Program-made: the position numbers and the translations under genes
Shown: piece by piece, positions 8,327-18,976 of the stretch
How the letters are laid out: each line of letters opens with the position of its first letter
How positions within the stretch are numbered: position 1 is the stretch's first letter
Notes under the pieces: model-generated
What the model was told of the DNA's origin: nothing
The model's database searches: none
Seen by the model: only the letters and a program-made list of their open reading frames with translations
Origin: a virus
Reading direction: 5' to 3' (one strand)
DNA: 36,036 nucleotides
Virus record (IMG/VR): IMGVR_UViG_3300037520_000368
Span: 1-36,036 of that record

Positions 8327-8799
8327 GTTTCAGGAAGCCGCCGGAAGGCGCAAGCCGTTCAGAGAGGGAGGCCCATGTCAAGGCTCTTGCTGCGGTTTCT
8401 ATTAGCCTGCTTGCTCTACTCCTTGCTGTTACAAATTACTTTGCCGGAAGGAACTCCTCTGCGGTTCTCAACGGAACCATAGAGTCCAACAACCTGTGGG
8501 CGTGGTATCAGGCCAAGAATGTTCGGGCGACCATCTATGAGGTCACCAACAACGAGCAGAAGGCCACCAAGCAACGCGCCGACATGGACGAGATCATGGA
8601 AAAGGCCCGTGCGGCTGAAGCCAAGCGGGATGCCGCCAAGGCCAAGTCTTCCTACTACTCATACTCTGGTATGGCGCTGCAACTGGCCATCGTCCTGTCC
8701 TCTGCGGCCATCCTGGCCGTCACCCTGAGCCTGTTCTACGCCTCACTTGGCGTGGGGGCAGTCGGGGTGCTTCTGTTCTTCTTTGCTCTAGGAGCCTGA
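8323..8799 (+). CDS. Membrane protein resembling the DUF4337 family
   Basis: This 158-residue protein starts at an ATGA overlap with the previous gene. A hydrophobic helix lies at residues 21-40. Then comes NNLWAWYQAKNVRATIYE (56-73), close to the signature of DUF4337 proteins. A charged helix at 80-108 is followed by two hydrophobic helices (about 117-138 and 139-157). DUF4337 proteins are usually bacterial membrane proteins of unknown function; finding one in a phage lysis region is less common. It could be a holin accessory, a pinholin-like protein or a membrane-remodelling factor. The assignment rests on the WAWYQAK segment and the membrane layout. Confidence 0.6.
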   Translation: MSFRKPPEGASRSEREAHVKALAAVSISLLALLLAVTNYFAGRNSSAVLNGTIESNNLWAWYQAKNVRATIYEVTNNEQKATKQRADMDEIMEKARAAEAKRDAAKAKSSYYSYSGMALQLAIVLSSAAILAVTLSLFYASLGVGAVGVLLFFFALGA

Positions 8800-8800
8800 G

Positions 8801-9304
8801 ATGCTGTCGCTTCTTTCCACCCTTGGGGGCTTGCTGCTCTCGGGCCTGCCCAAATTGCTTGAGTATTTCCAGAACAAGGCAGACCAAGCCCATGAACTGC
8901 GTCTGGCTCAGGTGCAGACCGAACGCGAGTTGCAGTTGGCCGCAGCAGGCTTTGCCGCCCAGGCCCGGATGGAGGAGATTCGCACCGAGCAGGTGGCGAT
9001 GGAGACTGACGCTCGAATGACCGAGGCGGCGCTAAAGCACGATGAGAAAGTGCTAGAGAAGTCAAGCCGGTGGGTTGCGAACTACGTCGGCACCGTCAGA
9101 CCTACAGTTACTTACATCTTTGTGCTTGAGTTGGTCGCCATCAATGCATTCATGGCGTGGTATCTGTGGAACCATCCGAACTTGATTCAGAGCATGGATG
9201 ACATCATCAAGTATTCCGACCTGATTTTTTCGACCGATGAAATGGCTCTGCTCGGGGGAATTACTGGCTACTGGTTCGGATCGCGTGGGTGGGCTAAGAA
9301 GTGA
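8801..9304 (+). CDS. Holin, GTA-type 3TM family
   Basis: This 167-residue protein starts at ATG 8801, one base after the previous TGA, with GGAGCC upstream. It has an N-terminal hydrophobic amphipathic segment (about 4-23), a long charged coiled coil (24-90), then RPTVTYIFVLELVAINAF (100-117) starting a transmembrane helix to about 123. A final hydrophobic part contains GGITGYWFGSRGWAKK. The RP-start helix and the C-terminal GYWFGSR-W--K are typical of the 3TM holins first described in gene transfer agents. Holins oligomerise in the inner membrane and release the endolysin. The lysozyme gene follows directly in a GTGA overlap, supporting this call. Confidence 0.8.
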   Translation: MLSLLSTLGGLLLSGLPKLLEYFQNKADQAHELRLAQVQTERELQLAAAGFAAQARMEEIRTEQVAMETDARMTEAALKHDEKVLEKSSRWVANYVGTVRPTVTYIFVLELVAINAFMAWYLWNHPNLIQSMDDIIKYSDLIFSTDEMALLGGITGYWFGSRGWAKK

Positions 9305-9804
9305 AACTGAGCAAGGTGGGCGAGGCTCTCATGCACAAGTATGAGGGGTTTAGGAGTAAACCCTACCTTTGCCCTGCCCACATCTGGACGATTGGCTACG
9401 GCCATGTCCTGTACCAAGAGCAGATCAGGCTCCCGGTCATCCGCAAGGAAGGGTATACCGGGATGCTCCGCAATGAGTTCCCCCTGAAGCCGGAGGACAG
9501 CCGTGTCTGGACTAAGACGGAGATCGACGAACTATTCCACGCTGACGTCGTCACTTTTGAACGTGGTGTTCTTCGACTTGTTCCCGGCGTATCTGGCCGT
9601 CAAGGCGGCTTTGACGCTCTGGTCAGTTTTTCCTTTAATGCAGGGCTAGGCAACTTGCAGCGCAGCCAGATCAGGATGCGGGCCAACCGGGACGACTGGA
9701 ACGGAGCGGCAGACGCCTTCCGCCAGTGGACGATGGGCGGCGGCAAAGTCCTTCCGGGTCTGGTTAAACGCAGGGAAGCCGAGATTGCCCTTTTCCTGTC
9801 TTGA
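9301..9804 (+). CDS. Endolysin: GH24 phage lysozyme
   Basis: This 167-residue protein starts at GTG 9301 in a GTGA overlap with the holin. It is a glycoside hydrolase family 24 lysozyme, cutting the MurNAc-GlcNAc bond of peptidoglycan. The catalytic triad is visible as Glu15 (KYEGFRSKPY), Cys24 and Thr30 (WTIGYGH), exactly the E-x8-C-x5-T spacing known from P1-type lysozymes. The C-terminal half has LVSFSFNAGLGNL (about 109-121) and GLVKRREAEIALF, both standard for the fold. Length is normal for the family. There is no signal peptide or signal-anchor, so export should depend on the adjacent holin. Confidence 0.93.
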   Translation: MKLSKVGEALMHKYEGFRSKPYLCPAHIWTIGYGHVLYQEQIRLPVIRKEGYTGMLRNEFPLKPEDSRVWTKTEIDELFHADVVTFERGVLRLVPGVSGRQGGFDALVSFSFNAGLGNLQRSQIRMRANRDDWNGAADAFRQWTMGGGKVLPGLVKRREAEIALFLS

Positions 9805-9819
9805 CGGGAGAATACCGAT

Positions 9820-11676
9820 ATGCCGCTCAAGAAACTCACTCTCAAGCCCGGTGTAAACAAGGAGAACACCCGCTATACCAACGAGAACGGTTGGTATGAG
9901 TGCGACAAGGTGCGCTTCCGCCAAGGCACTCCCGAGAAGATTGGTGGATGGGCTCGCATCTCGGCAAGTACCTTCTTGGGGGTCTGTCGTTCCCTGTGGA
10001 ACTGGGTAACCCTGGGCAATCTGAACTTGATTGGCCTTGGTACCAACCTGAAGTTCTACATCGAGCGTGGCGGCGAATACTACGACGTGACACCGATACG
10101 CTCGACTGTCACGCTTGGACTTGACCCGTTTACAGGCAACGGCACCACGACTGTTACGGTCACGGCCACTGCAAACGGCACGGTTACCGGCGACTTCGTG
10201 ACCTTCAGCGGATCAACCGACACGCTTGGCCCGGGTGGTACTTCGCTGTTTAACGGCGAGTATCAGGTGACCGCTGCGGGGGTCAATTCATTCACCATCA
10301 CCACCTCTACGGCGGTTGCCGCTGGGAGTTACGGTGGCGCTGCGGTTGTCGCCGCCTATCAAGTCAACACGGGATCGGAATTTGTTGTTCCCTTGACTGG
10401 ATGGGGCGCCGGAACCTGGAGTTCTGGCACATGGGGTGTTGGCGGAACATCCAACACTTCTCTCCAACTGTGGAGCCAAAAGAACTGGGGCGAGGACTTG
10501 GTGTTTGGACCCCGTGGTGGCGGCATGTACTACTGGGATGCCACGACCGGCGTAACCACCCGTGGCGTCGATCTGTCTACCGTATCCGGCGCAAACGGTG
10601 TCCCGACCAAGCAAAACTTGGTCTTTGTGTCAGACATTAATCGATTCGTGTTTGCGATGGGCTGCAACGAGATCGGCTCTTCTGTTCTTGACCCGATGCT
10701 GATCCGTTGGTCTGATCAAGAGAGCGCGATTGACTGGACTCCGGCAGCGACTAATCAAGCAGGCAGTCTGCGCTTGTCTGACGGCAGCGAGATCATTGCA
10801 GCAGTGCAGGCCCGCCAGGAAATCGTGGTGTTTACAGACTCCGCCGTTTACTCCTTGCAGTATCTCGGCGCACCAGAAGTTTGGGGCGCTCAGACTTTGG
10901 GCAGCAACATCTCGATCCTGGGGCCGAATGCGGCAGCAATTGGTTCTGGCGTGATTTACTGGATGGGCGTGGACAAGTTCTACGCCTACGACGGTCGTGT
11001 GCAAACGCTTCCGTGCGACTTGCGTCGGCATATCTTCAGCGACTTCGACCAAGATCAAGCCGCTCAAGTGTTTGCCGGGACCAATGAAGGCTTCAATGAA
11101 GTCTGGTGGTTCTACTGTTCGGCAGGTTCTACATCCGTAGATCGGTACGTTGTTTTCAACTACCTTGAGAAGATTTGGTACTACGGCACGATGGCCCGGA
11201 CGGCATGGCTTGACTCTGGCCTGCGTGACTATCCGATGGCCGCGACGTATCTCGGCAACCTTGTAAACCATGAGCAGGGCGTGGACGACAACGCCACTGG
11301 TACGCCCGTGGCGATCAATGCCTACATCGAGTCTTCTGAGTTTGACATCGAAGACGGCCAGAACTTTGGCTTTGTGTGGCGGATGTTGCCGGACGTAACC
11401 TTCCAGGGGTCGACGGCTGCAAACCCGTCCTTGAACATGACGTTGATCCCCATGAAGGGGGCAGGCTCTGGGTTTAACGTGCCTCAATCTCATGGCGGAT
11501 CAAGCAGCGCAGCGGTCACGCGGTCAGCAACGGTGCCCATTGAGCAGTTCACCAACATCGTTTACATCCGGGTGCGTGGGCGTCAGTTGATTATGAAGGC
11601 CCAGTCCGACGCGCTTGGCGTGGCGTGGCAGTTGGGTTCTCCCCGTATCGACGTTCGGATGGATGGCCGCAGATGA
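9820..11676 (+). CDS. Phage structural protein, tail/stabilisation type
   Basis: This 618-residue protein starts at an ATG with GGGAG upstream. The N-terminal block (LKPGVNKENTRYTNENGWYE, then KVRFRQGTPEKIGGW) is characteristic of a widespread class of phage structural proteins annotated as tail or packaged-DNA stabilisation proteins. The remainder is beta-rich with repeated W-x-x-G and Y-Y-W-D elements (about residues 220-470), compatible with a beta-propeller-like fold as in P22 gp10-type connectors. An insert of Thr/Gly-rich sequence at about 95-180 looks like a separate Ig-like or surface domain. The stop overlaps the next start (ATGA). The exact position in the particle is inferred; a role at the head-tail junction or tail tube is likeliest. 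Confidence 0.75.
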   Translation: MPLKKLTLKPGVNKENTRYTNENGWYECDKVRFRQGTPEKIGGWARISASTFLGVCRSLWNWVTLGNLNLIGLGTNLKFYIERGGEYYDVTPIRSTVTLGLDPFTGNGTTTVTVTATANGTVTGDFVTFSGSTDTLGPGGTSLFNGEYQVTAAGVNSFTITTSTAVAAGSYGGAAVVAAYQVNTGSEFVVPLTGWGAGTWSSGTWGVGGTSNTSLQLWSQKNWGEDLVFGPRGGGMYYWDATTGVTTRGVDLSTVSGANGVPTKQNLVFVSDINRFVFAMGCNEIGSSVLDPMLIRWSDQESAIDWTPAATNQAGSLRLSDGSEIIAAVQARQEIVVFTDSAVYSLQYLGAPEVWGAQTLGSNISILGPNAAAIGSGVIYWMGVDKFYAYDGRVQTLPCDLRRHIFSDFDQDQAAQVFAGTNEGFNEVWWFYCSAGSTSVDRYVVFNYLEKIWYYGTMARTAWLDSGLRDYPMAATYLGNLVNHEQGVDDNATGTPVAINAYIESSEFDIEDGQNFGFVWRMLPDVTFQGSTAANPSLNMTLIPMKGAGSGFNVPQSHGGSSSAAVTRSATVPIEQFTNIVYIRVRGRQLIMKAQSDALGVAWQLGSPRIDVRMDGRR

Positions 11677-13040
11677 CACTGCTTGTCGAAAATGTCACCG
11701 TACCTGCGCCGCCCAATCTTCCCCTGGCACCGGGGGATTACGACTCTCGGTATCAGGAGCAGTTCAACAACGTCCTGCGTCTGTACTTCAACCGTTTAGA
11801 CGCAATACTGAGGGGTCTCGTGACTACAACCGTACCCATCCCAATCTCTATTGGCGGCACCAATACGGATGCCTTTGGGCGGCTGCGAGTCAGTCAGCCC
11901 TACACGCTCTTCGACAGCCAGAACCGCTACGCTGCGGACAATCAGTTCGACGTGGCCACGACCGGCACGGGCACAACATCCTTCCTGTCCAACGAAGCGG
12001 CAGTCAAGATGGAAGTTACCGGGGCTAGTGTCGGCTCGGTCCTGCGGCAGTCCTATCGCTCATTCCCGTATCAGCCAGGGAAGGGTCTGTTGGTGCTTGC
12101 CACCTTCGTGATGGACAGCAGCATGAGCCTGAACCTCACGCAGCGCGTGGGGTACTACAACGACCAGAACGGTGTGTTCTTCCAGCGCGTCGATGGGGTT
12201 TACTCTTTCGTCCTGCGCTCTTACGTCACAGGCTCTGTTTCCAATGTTCGGACGGTCAATCAGACAGACTGGAACGGCGACAAGTTGGACGGCACCGGGA
12301 ACTCTGGATACACACTTGATCCGTCCAAGGCTCAGATTCTGTGGATGGACTTTGAGTGGCTTGGCGTCGGATCGGTGCGGTGCGGTTTCATCATCAATGG
12401 CGAGTACATCGTCTGCCACACGTTTAACAACGCCAACGAGATCACTAATGTTTACATGACCACGGCAATTCTGCCGGTGCGTTATGAGATTGTGTCCACC
12501 ACCTCTGCCGTGGCGGCGTCTATGAAGGCTATCTGCTGCTCGGTTATCTCCGAGGGCGGGTTTGAGCAGACATCCATCGACCATGTGGCGCGACGCACCA
12601 CAGTCTTGGGGACTATTGGAACGACCTTCCTGCCTGTCGTTTCCATCCGGCTTGCCTCTGGACGCACGGGCGCGGTGGTGCTGCCCAACCGAGTGCAGGT
12701 TCTGCCCACGACCAGTCAGAACTATGAAGTGGCGTTGATCAAGAACCCCACCCTGACCGCCGCATCGTGGACGGCAGTGCCGACTGATTCCAACGTGGAG
12801 TTTGATGTAGCAGCCACGGCCACCACGGGAGGCTCCATAGTGCAAACGGACTATGTGACTTCAACCGGTTCAGGTGGTACGCAGGGTCTTAGCGCGGCCA
12901 CGGGCTACAACTTTGACTTGCAACTAGGCGCAACGATTGCCGGGGTCAGCGACATCTACACCGTTGCTGTCAGAACTGTCTCTGGCGCGACCACGGGTGA
13001 CGTGGTTGGATCGCTGTCCTTCTACGACCTGACGCAATAA
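11673..13040 (+). CDS. Virion structural protein with conserved FGRLRVS motif
   Basis: I choose ATG 11673, which overlaps the preceding TGA; the frame is open slightly further upstream but inside the previous gene. The product has 455 residues. After a Pro-rich N-terminus and a helical [20 protein letters not shown] segment comes [20 protein letters not shown] (about residues 68-87), a highly conserved block I recognise from structural proteins of environmental phages. The middle is a beta-sandwich-like domain; the last 100 residues form a second beta-rich part. No enzyme motif. It is coupled to the preceding structural gene, so both probably act in the same tail or connector assembly. Confidence 0.75.
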   Translation: MTLLVENVTVPAPPNLPLAPGDYDSRYQEQFNNVLRLYFNRLDAILRGLVTTTVPIPISIGGTNTDAFGRLRVSQPYTLFDSQNRYAADNQFDVATTGTGTTSFLSNEAAVKMEVTGASVGSVLRQSYRSFPYQPGKGLLVLATFVMDSSMSLNLTQRVGYYNDQNGVFFQRVDGVYSFVLRSYVTGSVSNVRTVNQTDWNGDKLDGTGNSGYTLDPSKAQILWMDFEWLGVGSVRCGFIINGEYIVCHTFNNANEITNVYMTTAILPVRYEIVSTTSAVAASMKAICCSVISEGGFEQTSIDHVARRTTVLGTIGTTFLPVVSIRLASGRTGAVVLPNRVQVLPTTSQNYEVALIKNPTLTAASWTAVPTDSNVEFDVAATATTGGSIVQTDYVTSTGSGGTQGLSAATGYNFDLQLGATIAGVSDIYTVAVRTVSGATTGDVVGSLSFYDLTQ

Positions 13041-13044
13041 GATC

Positions 13045-16000
13045 ATGGCACGACTGTTTAACGAGCAGGAGTTTGAAGATTCGTTCAATGAGAACGATCT
13101 GCTGAACATCGTCGGCGGCGTCCCCGCACCAACTCCTGCACCCGCTCCCGCTCCGTTTAACTTCAAGGACTATATTTATCAGGGCGGGGCAGACGACACT
13201 GTCGCCACTCAGCGCGGCCTGGACTACATCCGCGAGCAAGGGCTTACTCCGCAGCAAGGTGTTGACCTGTTTAACACCAATCTCGGCACCAACTTCACGC
13301 TGGATGATTACTACCGGGCGACCGGGACACAACCGCCTGCTGCGCCTGTTGCTGCACCTGCGCCTTCACCTGCGCCTTCACCTGCGCCTGCACCCGCTCC
13401 GGCTCCTGCACCTGTTGCTGCTCCTGCCACAGTCTACGACCAACTTGAACAAGCGGGCCTGACAGAAGGGCCGGTAGAGCCGTTTGTCCCTGCGCCTGCT
13501 CCCGCTCCGGGGACGGCACCGGCTCCTGCGCCTGTGGCGGGTCCTGCTGATACTTGGGGCAAAGAATATGAGTCGCAACCGTTAGGCGACGGCAGTTATT
13601 CAATAAGTTCAATCCCAAACATTACTTTGCCTCCTGGGTTTAATTGGCAAGAATACGTCGATAAGAACCCGGACTTGAAGCAAGCGGGCATTGATACTCA
13701 AGCAGAGGCAGAGCGGCATTACCGTCTTTATGGTGTAAACGAAGGTCGTCAGGGAGTACCGGTTACGTCCCTGCAAGACGCCATCAACTTTGCCAAAACC
13801 AACATCACAAATCAGAATGCATTTGTTGATGCAGGCGAAGCGGGCCCACAGGGCGTTGCTCGGCAGATCGGCCAATACACCATTTCGCCCACTGGATACG
13901 GAACTGTTCAGGGTTACGACATTGCCGGGATAAGCGGGAAAACAGGTTCTGCCCTCCCATTTGCACCGGCAGGTACACCCTACGAGCAGATCGTAAGGAC
14001 GGACGCAAACGGCAACATCGTCGGTTATCAGATGAATCTGAAGACCGGTGGTGACAGTGGTTACTACGTTGATCTGGATGCTAAGGGCAATATCACCCGG
14101 ATTGACAACTACGATGAGTCTGAGAGTTGGCGCAAACCTGCCGCCATGTTTGCCACATTCCTTGGGGCGACGGTTGGTGTTCCGCAGATAGGGGCGTGGC
14201 TGTCTGGCGGTACGCTCGCAGCAAATTCCGCCGGAGCCGCTGCTCTTGGTGGCGCTGCTCTTGGTGGCGCAAACGCGGCTATTGCAGGGGCGGAAGGGGC
14301 AGACATCCTTAGAGCCGCAACGGTTGGGGCGGCGGCGGCTGGCGCTGGGCAATTTGCCGGTCAGTATGCTAATCAAGCAGTTAACAACCTTGGTCTCACG
14401 GGTACCGCAGCGGGCTCTGCTATTACGGGAGCCGCCACAGGTGCAGCGTCTGCATTGCCACAGGCAATTGCAACGGGGGACTTCTCTAACGTCTTCCAAC
14501 AGGCCGCACTTGGCGGAGCCTCGTCAGCGGCAGGCAGCGCCCTGTCATCTACGCTTTCTGAGTCCGGGTTCACTCCAAAACAAATTCAGGGCGCATTCAC
14601 GATTGCGGGGCAGTTGGCATCTGGGAATCTTGACCCCAGGACGCTCATTAGCGCCTTGGGTGATTTGAGCGGACACCCCGACGCCGATATTGCTGCCCGA
14701 GCAGCCCGCACCGGTCTTGCATTGAGCAAGGCAGACCTTAGCAATCCGGCATCCTTGAGTTCACTTCTTGGTGAATTGAACAGTCTTGCCAAAGCAGTTG
14801 ATGATAAAGGTATCAAGCGACTGCCCGGCACCGTTCAAGGACCGCAAGTTAAAGTTACGGGGGAGGACCTTACATCAGTCGGCGCAATAGACGAAGATGA
14901 ATTGGTCAACATCATTCGCAGCACAGAACTCCCCTCTGTATCCACGGGCGCGGGCACTGCTGGGACAGCAGGCACGACGGGAACGACAGGGCAGACCGCA
15001 GGCACTACGGGCCAGTTCTCTATCGGTAATCAACTTGGCACCGGCGCATACATCACACATGAAAATCAGGCCAGGGCAGCAAACTTGGTCAGCGACCTTG
15101 TAGATGTAAACAAACTTGATCGCGGCACGCTGTCGCGGATGGCAAGTTATATCTACCTGAATGATGAGCAAGGTCTGCGTGATGCTGTCAGCCAGTGGAT
15201 GAGCGGAAATACTGGCGGTGTTCTGCCGACCAGTACGAAACTGACCGCCGACCGTGTCGCTGATGCAAGTTACTTCACGGACGACCCAAACGCAGACATC
15301 TTTGCCACAAACAAGCCGCCTGGAACCCCGGGTGTCAACTATGAAGTGGGTTTCTCAGATGCCGGTGTGCCCGGCGCTTTGGGGCAGCGTGTTGGTGTCA
15401 CTGGCAAGTTCTTGCCAACTGGCGGAGCAGATACGGCAAATGCAGCAATTGATGCGCTTGGCGGAGGGACGGCTGCAACTGCATTTGTTGGGGGCATGGC
15501 TGAACTGGCCCAAGACATTAAGGGCGTCCACAACTGGCTAACCAATGCAGACCCCAACAGCAAAACCAACAGAATGCTGCGGGAGGCGGTTAGTGCTTCG
15601 GGAGACAGAGTCCCAGAAGATATTCAAAACCAGATAACAAACTGGTCACAAGGCGTACGTGACGCAAAAGGTTTTATAGATACTACAAAAGCCATATTTG
15701 GTGGTGCTGTAGATAACCCAAAGGGCGTTGGATTCTTAATACTAAAAGAGGGATTCCAAGAAGGTCCCCCTCTTGCTCTTGGTTTGGCCGCTAAGGGCGG
15801 CGCACTGGCGCTTAAATTTGGTAAAGAAATAGCCACAAAACTTGGCATAAGCGTCGATGCCGGTATAGATATTGCTGAAAATGCTGGGGCTAGTTGGTCA
15901 CAGGGATATTCAGAGCGCAGAGCAAACCTTGATTCGTTGGTAAAGTCGGGCAAAATGACCGAGGACCAAGCCGATCAGGAGGCTCGTCGGGCAGGTTCAA

Positions 16001-18129
16001 ATGCGCTTCTTAATGCTGCACTAACAACCTTTGGTGTGAGCAAGGCTGCGGGCGGCGATCCGGCAACGCAAACAATTATTCGCAAATCATTTACTGATGA
16101 TGCGGGAAATGCCACCGTATCAACTTCCACAGCCCTAAGCAATCTTGCAAAAACTGTCGGCAAAGAATTTGCGACCGAGACAACAGAGGGGTCGCTGACA
16201 AACATTGGCGTAACAGGTGCAGTCAAGGGTATTGGAAATGTTACGCTTGCAGACATCGGCCAAGATATTGCTGAGGGAGCCCAGGAGGGTGTAATTGGCG
16301 GCGGCGTTGCGGGCGGGTTGAATTTGCCTGGGACGGCAGGTGATATAGGCCGTTCTGTCACCGGTGGAGGCACGCCTCCCGGTGGCACGGCTCCGACCAC
16401 GCTCACAACCCCTGTTATTACAGGTCAAGGCGGACAAGTCTTGACCCTTGGGGACGTGCTTGGCACGCCTAGCACAACAGTTAAGACCGGATCGGCATTT
16501 GACCTCGGCGGCTTGGACAGCCAAACCATCATCAATGATTATGTAAACGAGGTTCTTGGTTCTGGTGCTCAATCGGTCACGATCAATCCTGACACAGTGA
16601 TTCTGTCTGGCACAGATTCCAACGGTAACTCCGTATCCCTGACGGCTGCGGACTTGGGATTGGGCCAGACTGTGACAGCAACGCCTGGGGCAACCGGCGC
16701 GACAGGAAAAACCGCCGCCCCCGCTCCAAGTCCTGCACCATCTCCCGCGCCTGCGCCGAGTCCGGCTCCTTCTCCTGCGCCTTCGCAAGCGCCGAGTCCT
16801 GCTCCCGCCCCGGCAACTGATGCCGCAAACGAAGCGGCGGTGTTTAATGCCGCCTCACAGGAAGGTGTAAACCTGCCAAGCGGTTGGTTTGGGATGTCTG
16901 GCGCAGAAAAAGCGAGTTGGCTCTCTCAAAACAATGTTTCGTCCGCAACCATTACAAAGGTGGCGGGCAGTGATGGATTGGCCGCTTTGAAGGCGGCGGG
17001 ATACGTTGATCTCACAACTGCCGCAGGGCCTGCTCCTGCTCCAGGGCCCGCACCCGCTCCTTCTCCGGCTCCTGCGCCTGAGCCTGCTCCGGCCCCGTCT
17101 CCGACGCCAAGTCCGGCTCCCGCGCCCACAGCAACACCTGCCCCGGCGCCTAGTACAGCCCCGTCTCCTGCGCCTAGCGTAGCACCTGCGCCTAGCGCAA
17201 CCCCGTCACCGGCTCCTTCTGTTGCGCCTAGTCCTGCACCAAGTCCTGCCCCGGCACCAAGTCCCGTTCCGGCGCCCAGTCCGGCGCCTTCTCCTGTCCC
17301 TGCGCCGAGCCCTGCACCTGCTCCGTCTCCGGCACCCGCCCCGAGTCCGACGCCTGCGCCCGCACCCAGTCCCGCTCCCGTCCCGTCTCCGGCACCTGAG
17401 CCATCTCCTGCACCAAGTCCGGTGCCTACACCTTCTCCTGCACCGGAGCCTAGCCCTGCTCCATCTCCCGCTCCCGAGCCAAGTCCTGCCCCGGTGCCTG
17501 CGCCTAGCCCCGCTCCGGCGCCAACGCCTACCCCAAGTCCTGCGCCTGAGCCATCTCCCGCGCCTGCTCCGGCGCCCGAGCCATCTCCGGCACCGACTCC
17601 TTCGCCCGCGCCGAGCCCCACGCCTAGCCCGACGCCTTCTCCGGCTCCGAGTCCTGCGCCTACGCCGAGTCCGGCACCGGCGCCTACGCCTACGCCTCCG
17701 GCGGAGTCTCCTACTCCTCCTGTGCCGCCACCACCACCTCCCCCGGTGCCGCCGACGCCTCCAAAGCCGCCGGTTAAACCTCCGGTGAGGCCACCTGTCA
17801 GGCCGACAGCAGCGCCTCGTCCAACTCCGCGCGCCATGCCTGCTCAGGCGGTCAGCCAACTTGCGCAACTGCCTGGATACGAAGCCTTTTATTACGGGGC
17901 ACTCAAGTATGGGCAGCCAGGAAAGCGGGCGCAGTCGATGGCCGAGGTCACCGATTTCCAAGGCCGCGCAGCAGCCGCACGGGATGCTATGGAACTTGCG
18001 CTAGAGGGGTCTGCGGACGAAAATGTGACGCAGGATGCCGTGGATCAAATCATTGCGATGTCGCAGGAAAATCCTGCTGCGACCATCGAAGAACTGATGC
18101 AAATCATTGAGGGCAGAAGAAATGGATGA
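13045..18129 (+). CDS. Giant Pro/Ala-rich virion-internal protein (1694 aa)
   Basis: This protein starts at ATG 13045, four bases after the previous stop. Low-complexity Ala/Pro segments occur near residues 30-37, 92-165 and 1225-1255 and most strikingly at about 1326-1590, where AP/SPAP units repeat. Between them lie [16 protein letters not shown] with [13 protein letters not shown] (about 198-238), a short module also seen in bacterial surface or secreted proteins. A Gly/Ala-rich hydrophobic region follows (about 365-500) that could cross or disrupt membranes, then a long helical and Gly-rich region (about 500-1200). A conserved-looking helical end (about 1590-1694, [15 protein letters not shown]) closes the protein. 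The size, hydrophobic core and place in a run of internal protein genes suggest an ejected or tape-measure-like virion protein. The family is not recognised. Confidence 0.65.
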   Translation: MARLFNEQEFEDSFNENDLLNIVGGVPAPTPAPAPAPFNFKDYIYQGGADDTVATQRGLDYIREQGLTPQQGVDLFNTNLGTNFTLDDYYRATGTQPPAAPVAAPAPSPAPSPAPAPAPAPAPVAAPATVYDQLEQAGLTEGPVEPFVPAPAPAPGTAPAPAPVAGPADTWGKEYESQPLGDGSYSISSIPNITLPPGFNWQEYVDKNPDLKQAGIDTQAEAERHYRLYGVNEGRQGVPVTSLQDAINFAKTNITNQNAFVDAGEAGPQGVARQIGQYTISPTGYGTVQGYDIAGISGKTGSALPFAPAGTPYEQIVRTDANGNIVGYQMNLKTGGDSGYYVDLDAKGNITRIDNYDESESWRKPAAMFATFLGATVGVPQIGAWLSGGTLAANSAGAAALGGAALGGANAAIAGAEGADILRAATVGAAAAGAGQFAGQYANQAVNNLGLTGTAAGSAITGAATGAASALPQAIATGDFSNVFQQAALGGASSAAGSALSSTLSESGFTPKQIQGAFTIAGQLASGNLDPRTLISALGDLSGHPDADIAARAARTGLALSKADLSNPASLSSLLGELNSLAKAVDDKGIKRLPGTVQGPQVKVTGEDLTSVGAIDEDELVNIIRSTELPSVSTGAGTAGTAGTTGTTGQTAGTTGQFSIGNQLGTGAYITHENQARAANLVSDLVDVNKLDRGTLSRMASYIYLNDEQGLRDAVSQWMSGNTGGVLPTSTKLTADRVADASYFTDDPNADIFATNKPPGTPGVNYEVGFSDAGVPGALGQRVGVTGKFLPTGGADTANAAIDALGGGTAATAFVGGMAELAQDIKGVHNWLTNADPNSKTNRMLREAVSASGDRVPEDIQNQITNWSQGVRDAKGFIDTTKAIFGGAVDNPKGVGFLILKEGFQEGPPLALGLAAKGGALALKFGKEIATKLGISVDAGIDIAENAGASWSQGYSERRANLDSLVKSGKMTEDQADQEARRAGSNALLNAALTTFGVSKAAGGDPATQTIIRKSFTDDAGNATVSTSTALSNLAKTVGKEFATETTEGSLTNIGVTGAVKGIGNVTLADIGQDIAEGAQEGVIGGGVAGGLNLPGTAGDIGRSVTGGGTPPGGTAPTTLTTPVITGQGGQVLTLGDVLGTPSTTVKTGSAFDLGGLDSQTIINDYVNEVLGSGAQSVTINPDTVILSGTDSNGNSVSLTAADLGLGQTVTATPGATGATGKTAAPAPSPAPSPAPAPSPAPSPAPSQAPSPAPAPATDAANEAAVFNAASQEGVNLPSGWFGMSGAEKASWLSQNNVSSATITKVAGSDGLAALKAAGYVDLTTAAGPAPAPGPAPAPSPAPAPEPAPAPSPTPSPAPAPTATPAPAPSTAPSPAPSVAPAPSATPSPAPSVAPSPAPSPAPAPSPVPAPSPAPSPVPAPSPAPAPSPAPAPSPTPAPAPSPAPVPSPAPEPSPAPSPVPTPSPAPEPSPAPSPAPEPSPAPVPAPSPAPAPTPTPSPAPEPSPAPAPAPEPSPAPTPSPAPSPTPSPTPSPAPSPAPTPSPAPAPTPTPPAESPTPPVPPPPPPPVPPTPPKPPVKPPVRPPVRPTAAPRPTPRAMPAQAVSQLAQLPGYEAFYYGALKYGQPGKRAQSMAEVTDFQGRAAAARDAMELALEGSADENVTQDAVDQIIAMSQENPAATIEELMQIIEGRRNG
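17023..17770 (+). repeat. Imperfect Ala-Pro/Ser-Pro codon repeat within the 1694-aa protein gene
   Basis: About 750 bases encode almost only Pro, Ala, Ser, Thr, Glu and Val, in units such as [10 protein letters not shown] and PEPSPAP, followed by a poly-Pro stretch and [14 protein letters not shown] at the end. Codons vary (ccg, cct, ccc, cca), so the DNA repeat is imperfect. The frame is intact throughout. Such segments form extended polyproline II linkers and change length easily by slippage. Confidence 0.9.
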
Positions 18130-18967
18130 CGATTTCGATTTTGATTTTTTTAATCCGGACGACACCGACATCCTTCCTGATGATGTAGGTCAAACAGGCA
18201 TTGACCCTACCAAGAGCGGCGGTAGTGGCGGGTTTGATCTGGCATCTATCATTAAAGCGTTTGGTGGTGGTGTCAAAGACGCCAGCGGAATTCTAAAGAC
18301 CTTCCTTAATCCAAAGGGAGATTTGGGCGGTCTGCCTCTCTTGGCGTTAGCAGCCCTTGGCAATAAGTCTGATTTCTTCAACGCGCCGGTAACTCGCGTA
18401 GGCTTCCAGGGCACGATCCCAAAGTACACGCTTGATCGGCAACAGACTCCGATTGCCCAGCAGCGTCCAGCAGGCTATCGTCCAGGCCAGGGTGGCATTA
18501 CATACTTCACGCCAAACCGGTTCATGCCTTTGGTTGCGCCACCTGATCCTGCATCCGGAGGCACAGGTGGCGGCACTTCTGGAGGCACAGGCGGTGGCAG
18601 TTCTGGGGGCACGGGCGGTGGCACGGTTGGAGATGTTGACAATGACTCCACCGTTATCCCCGCAGCAGCAGGCGGTCGAATGGTTGGCGGCCTGGAGATG
18701 CTTGCCAAGGGCCGATACCTTAAGGGGAACGGTGATGGGGTGTCGGATTCCATCCCTGCCGAGTTTGCCGGTTCCGGCCAAAAGGCCATGTTGGCAGATG
18801 GTGAGTTTGTGATCCCGGCCCGAGTGGTTTCGGAGATTGGCAACGGCTCCTCTGATGCTGGTGCTAGGAAACTCTATGCAATGCTTGACCGCATCGAGGC
18901 GCAGGCAAAGAAGGCCAAGCGCGGCAAGCCGTCCGGCGCTGACCGTGAACTGAACAAACTTGCTTAA
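18122..18967 (+). CDS. Virion-associated protein with GEFVIPA motif
   Basis: I choose ATG 18122, which overlaps the previous gene by eight bases; an earlier in-frame start at 18107 is possible. The product has 281 residues. The N-terminus is very acidic ([20 protein letters not shown]). A Gly/Thr/Ser linker at about 145-170 separates it from the conserved C-terminal part: [12 protein letters not shown], then [20 protein letters not shown] and a basic helix with AKKAKRGK. The GDGxSDSIPA...GEFVIPA block is common in phage proteins encoded among internal virion proteins. Its function is not known. It sits in the five-gene set from 13045 to 29081 that I take to be injected or internal proteins. 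Confidence 0.7.
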   Translation: MDDDFDFDFFNPDDTDILPDDVGQTGIDPTKSGGSGGFDLASIIKAFGGGVKDASGILKTFLNPKGDLGGLPLLALAALGNKSDFFNAPVTRVGFQGTIPKYTLDRQQTPIAQQRPAGYRPGQGGITYFTPNRFMPLVAPPDPASGGTGGGTSGGTGGGSSGGTGGGTVGDVDNDSTVIPAAAGGRMVGGLEMLAKGRYLKGNGDGVSDSIPAEFAGSGQKAMLADGEFVIPARVVSEIGNGSSDAGARKLYAMLDRIEAQAKKAKRGKPSGADRELNKLA

Positions 18968-18976
18968 GGATCAATC

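Noticed and set aside
10630-11493. 287-codon minus-strand frame within the structural gene 9820-11676.
   Set aside because: It lies opposite a recognisable structural protein, has no ribosome binding site and no recognisable sequence.
17000-17800. CRISPR array.
   Set aside because: The repeats are codon-level Pro/Ala/Ser repeats within an intact gene; there are no constant repeats with unique spacers.
16926-17837. Long Gly/Ala-only reading frame on the minus strand.
   Set aside because: It is the mirror of the Pro/Ala repeat of the 1694-aa protein; repeat codons keep several frames open.
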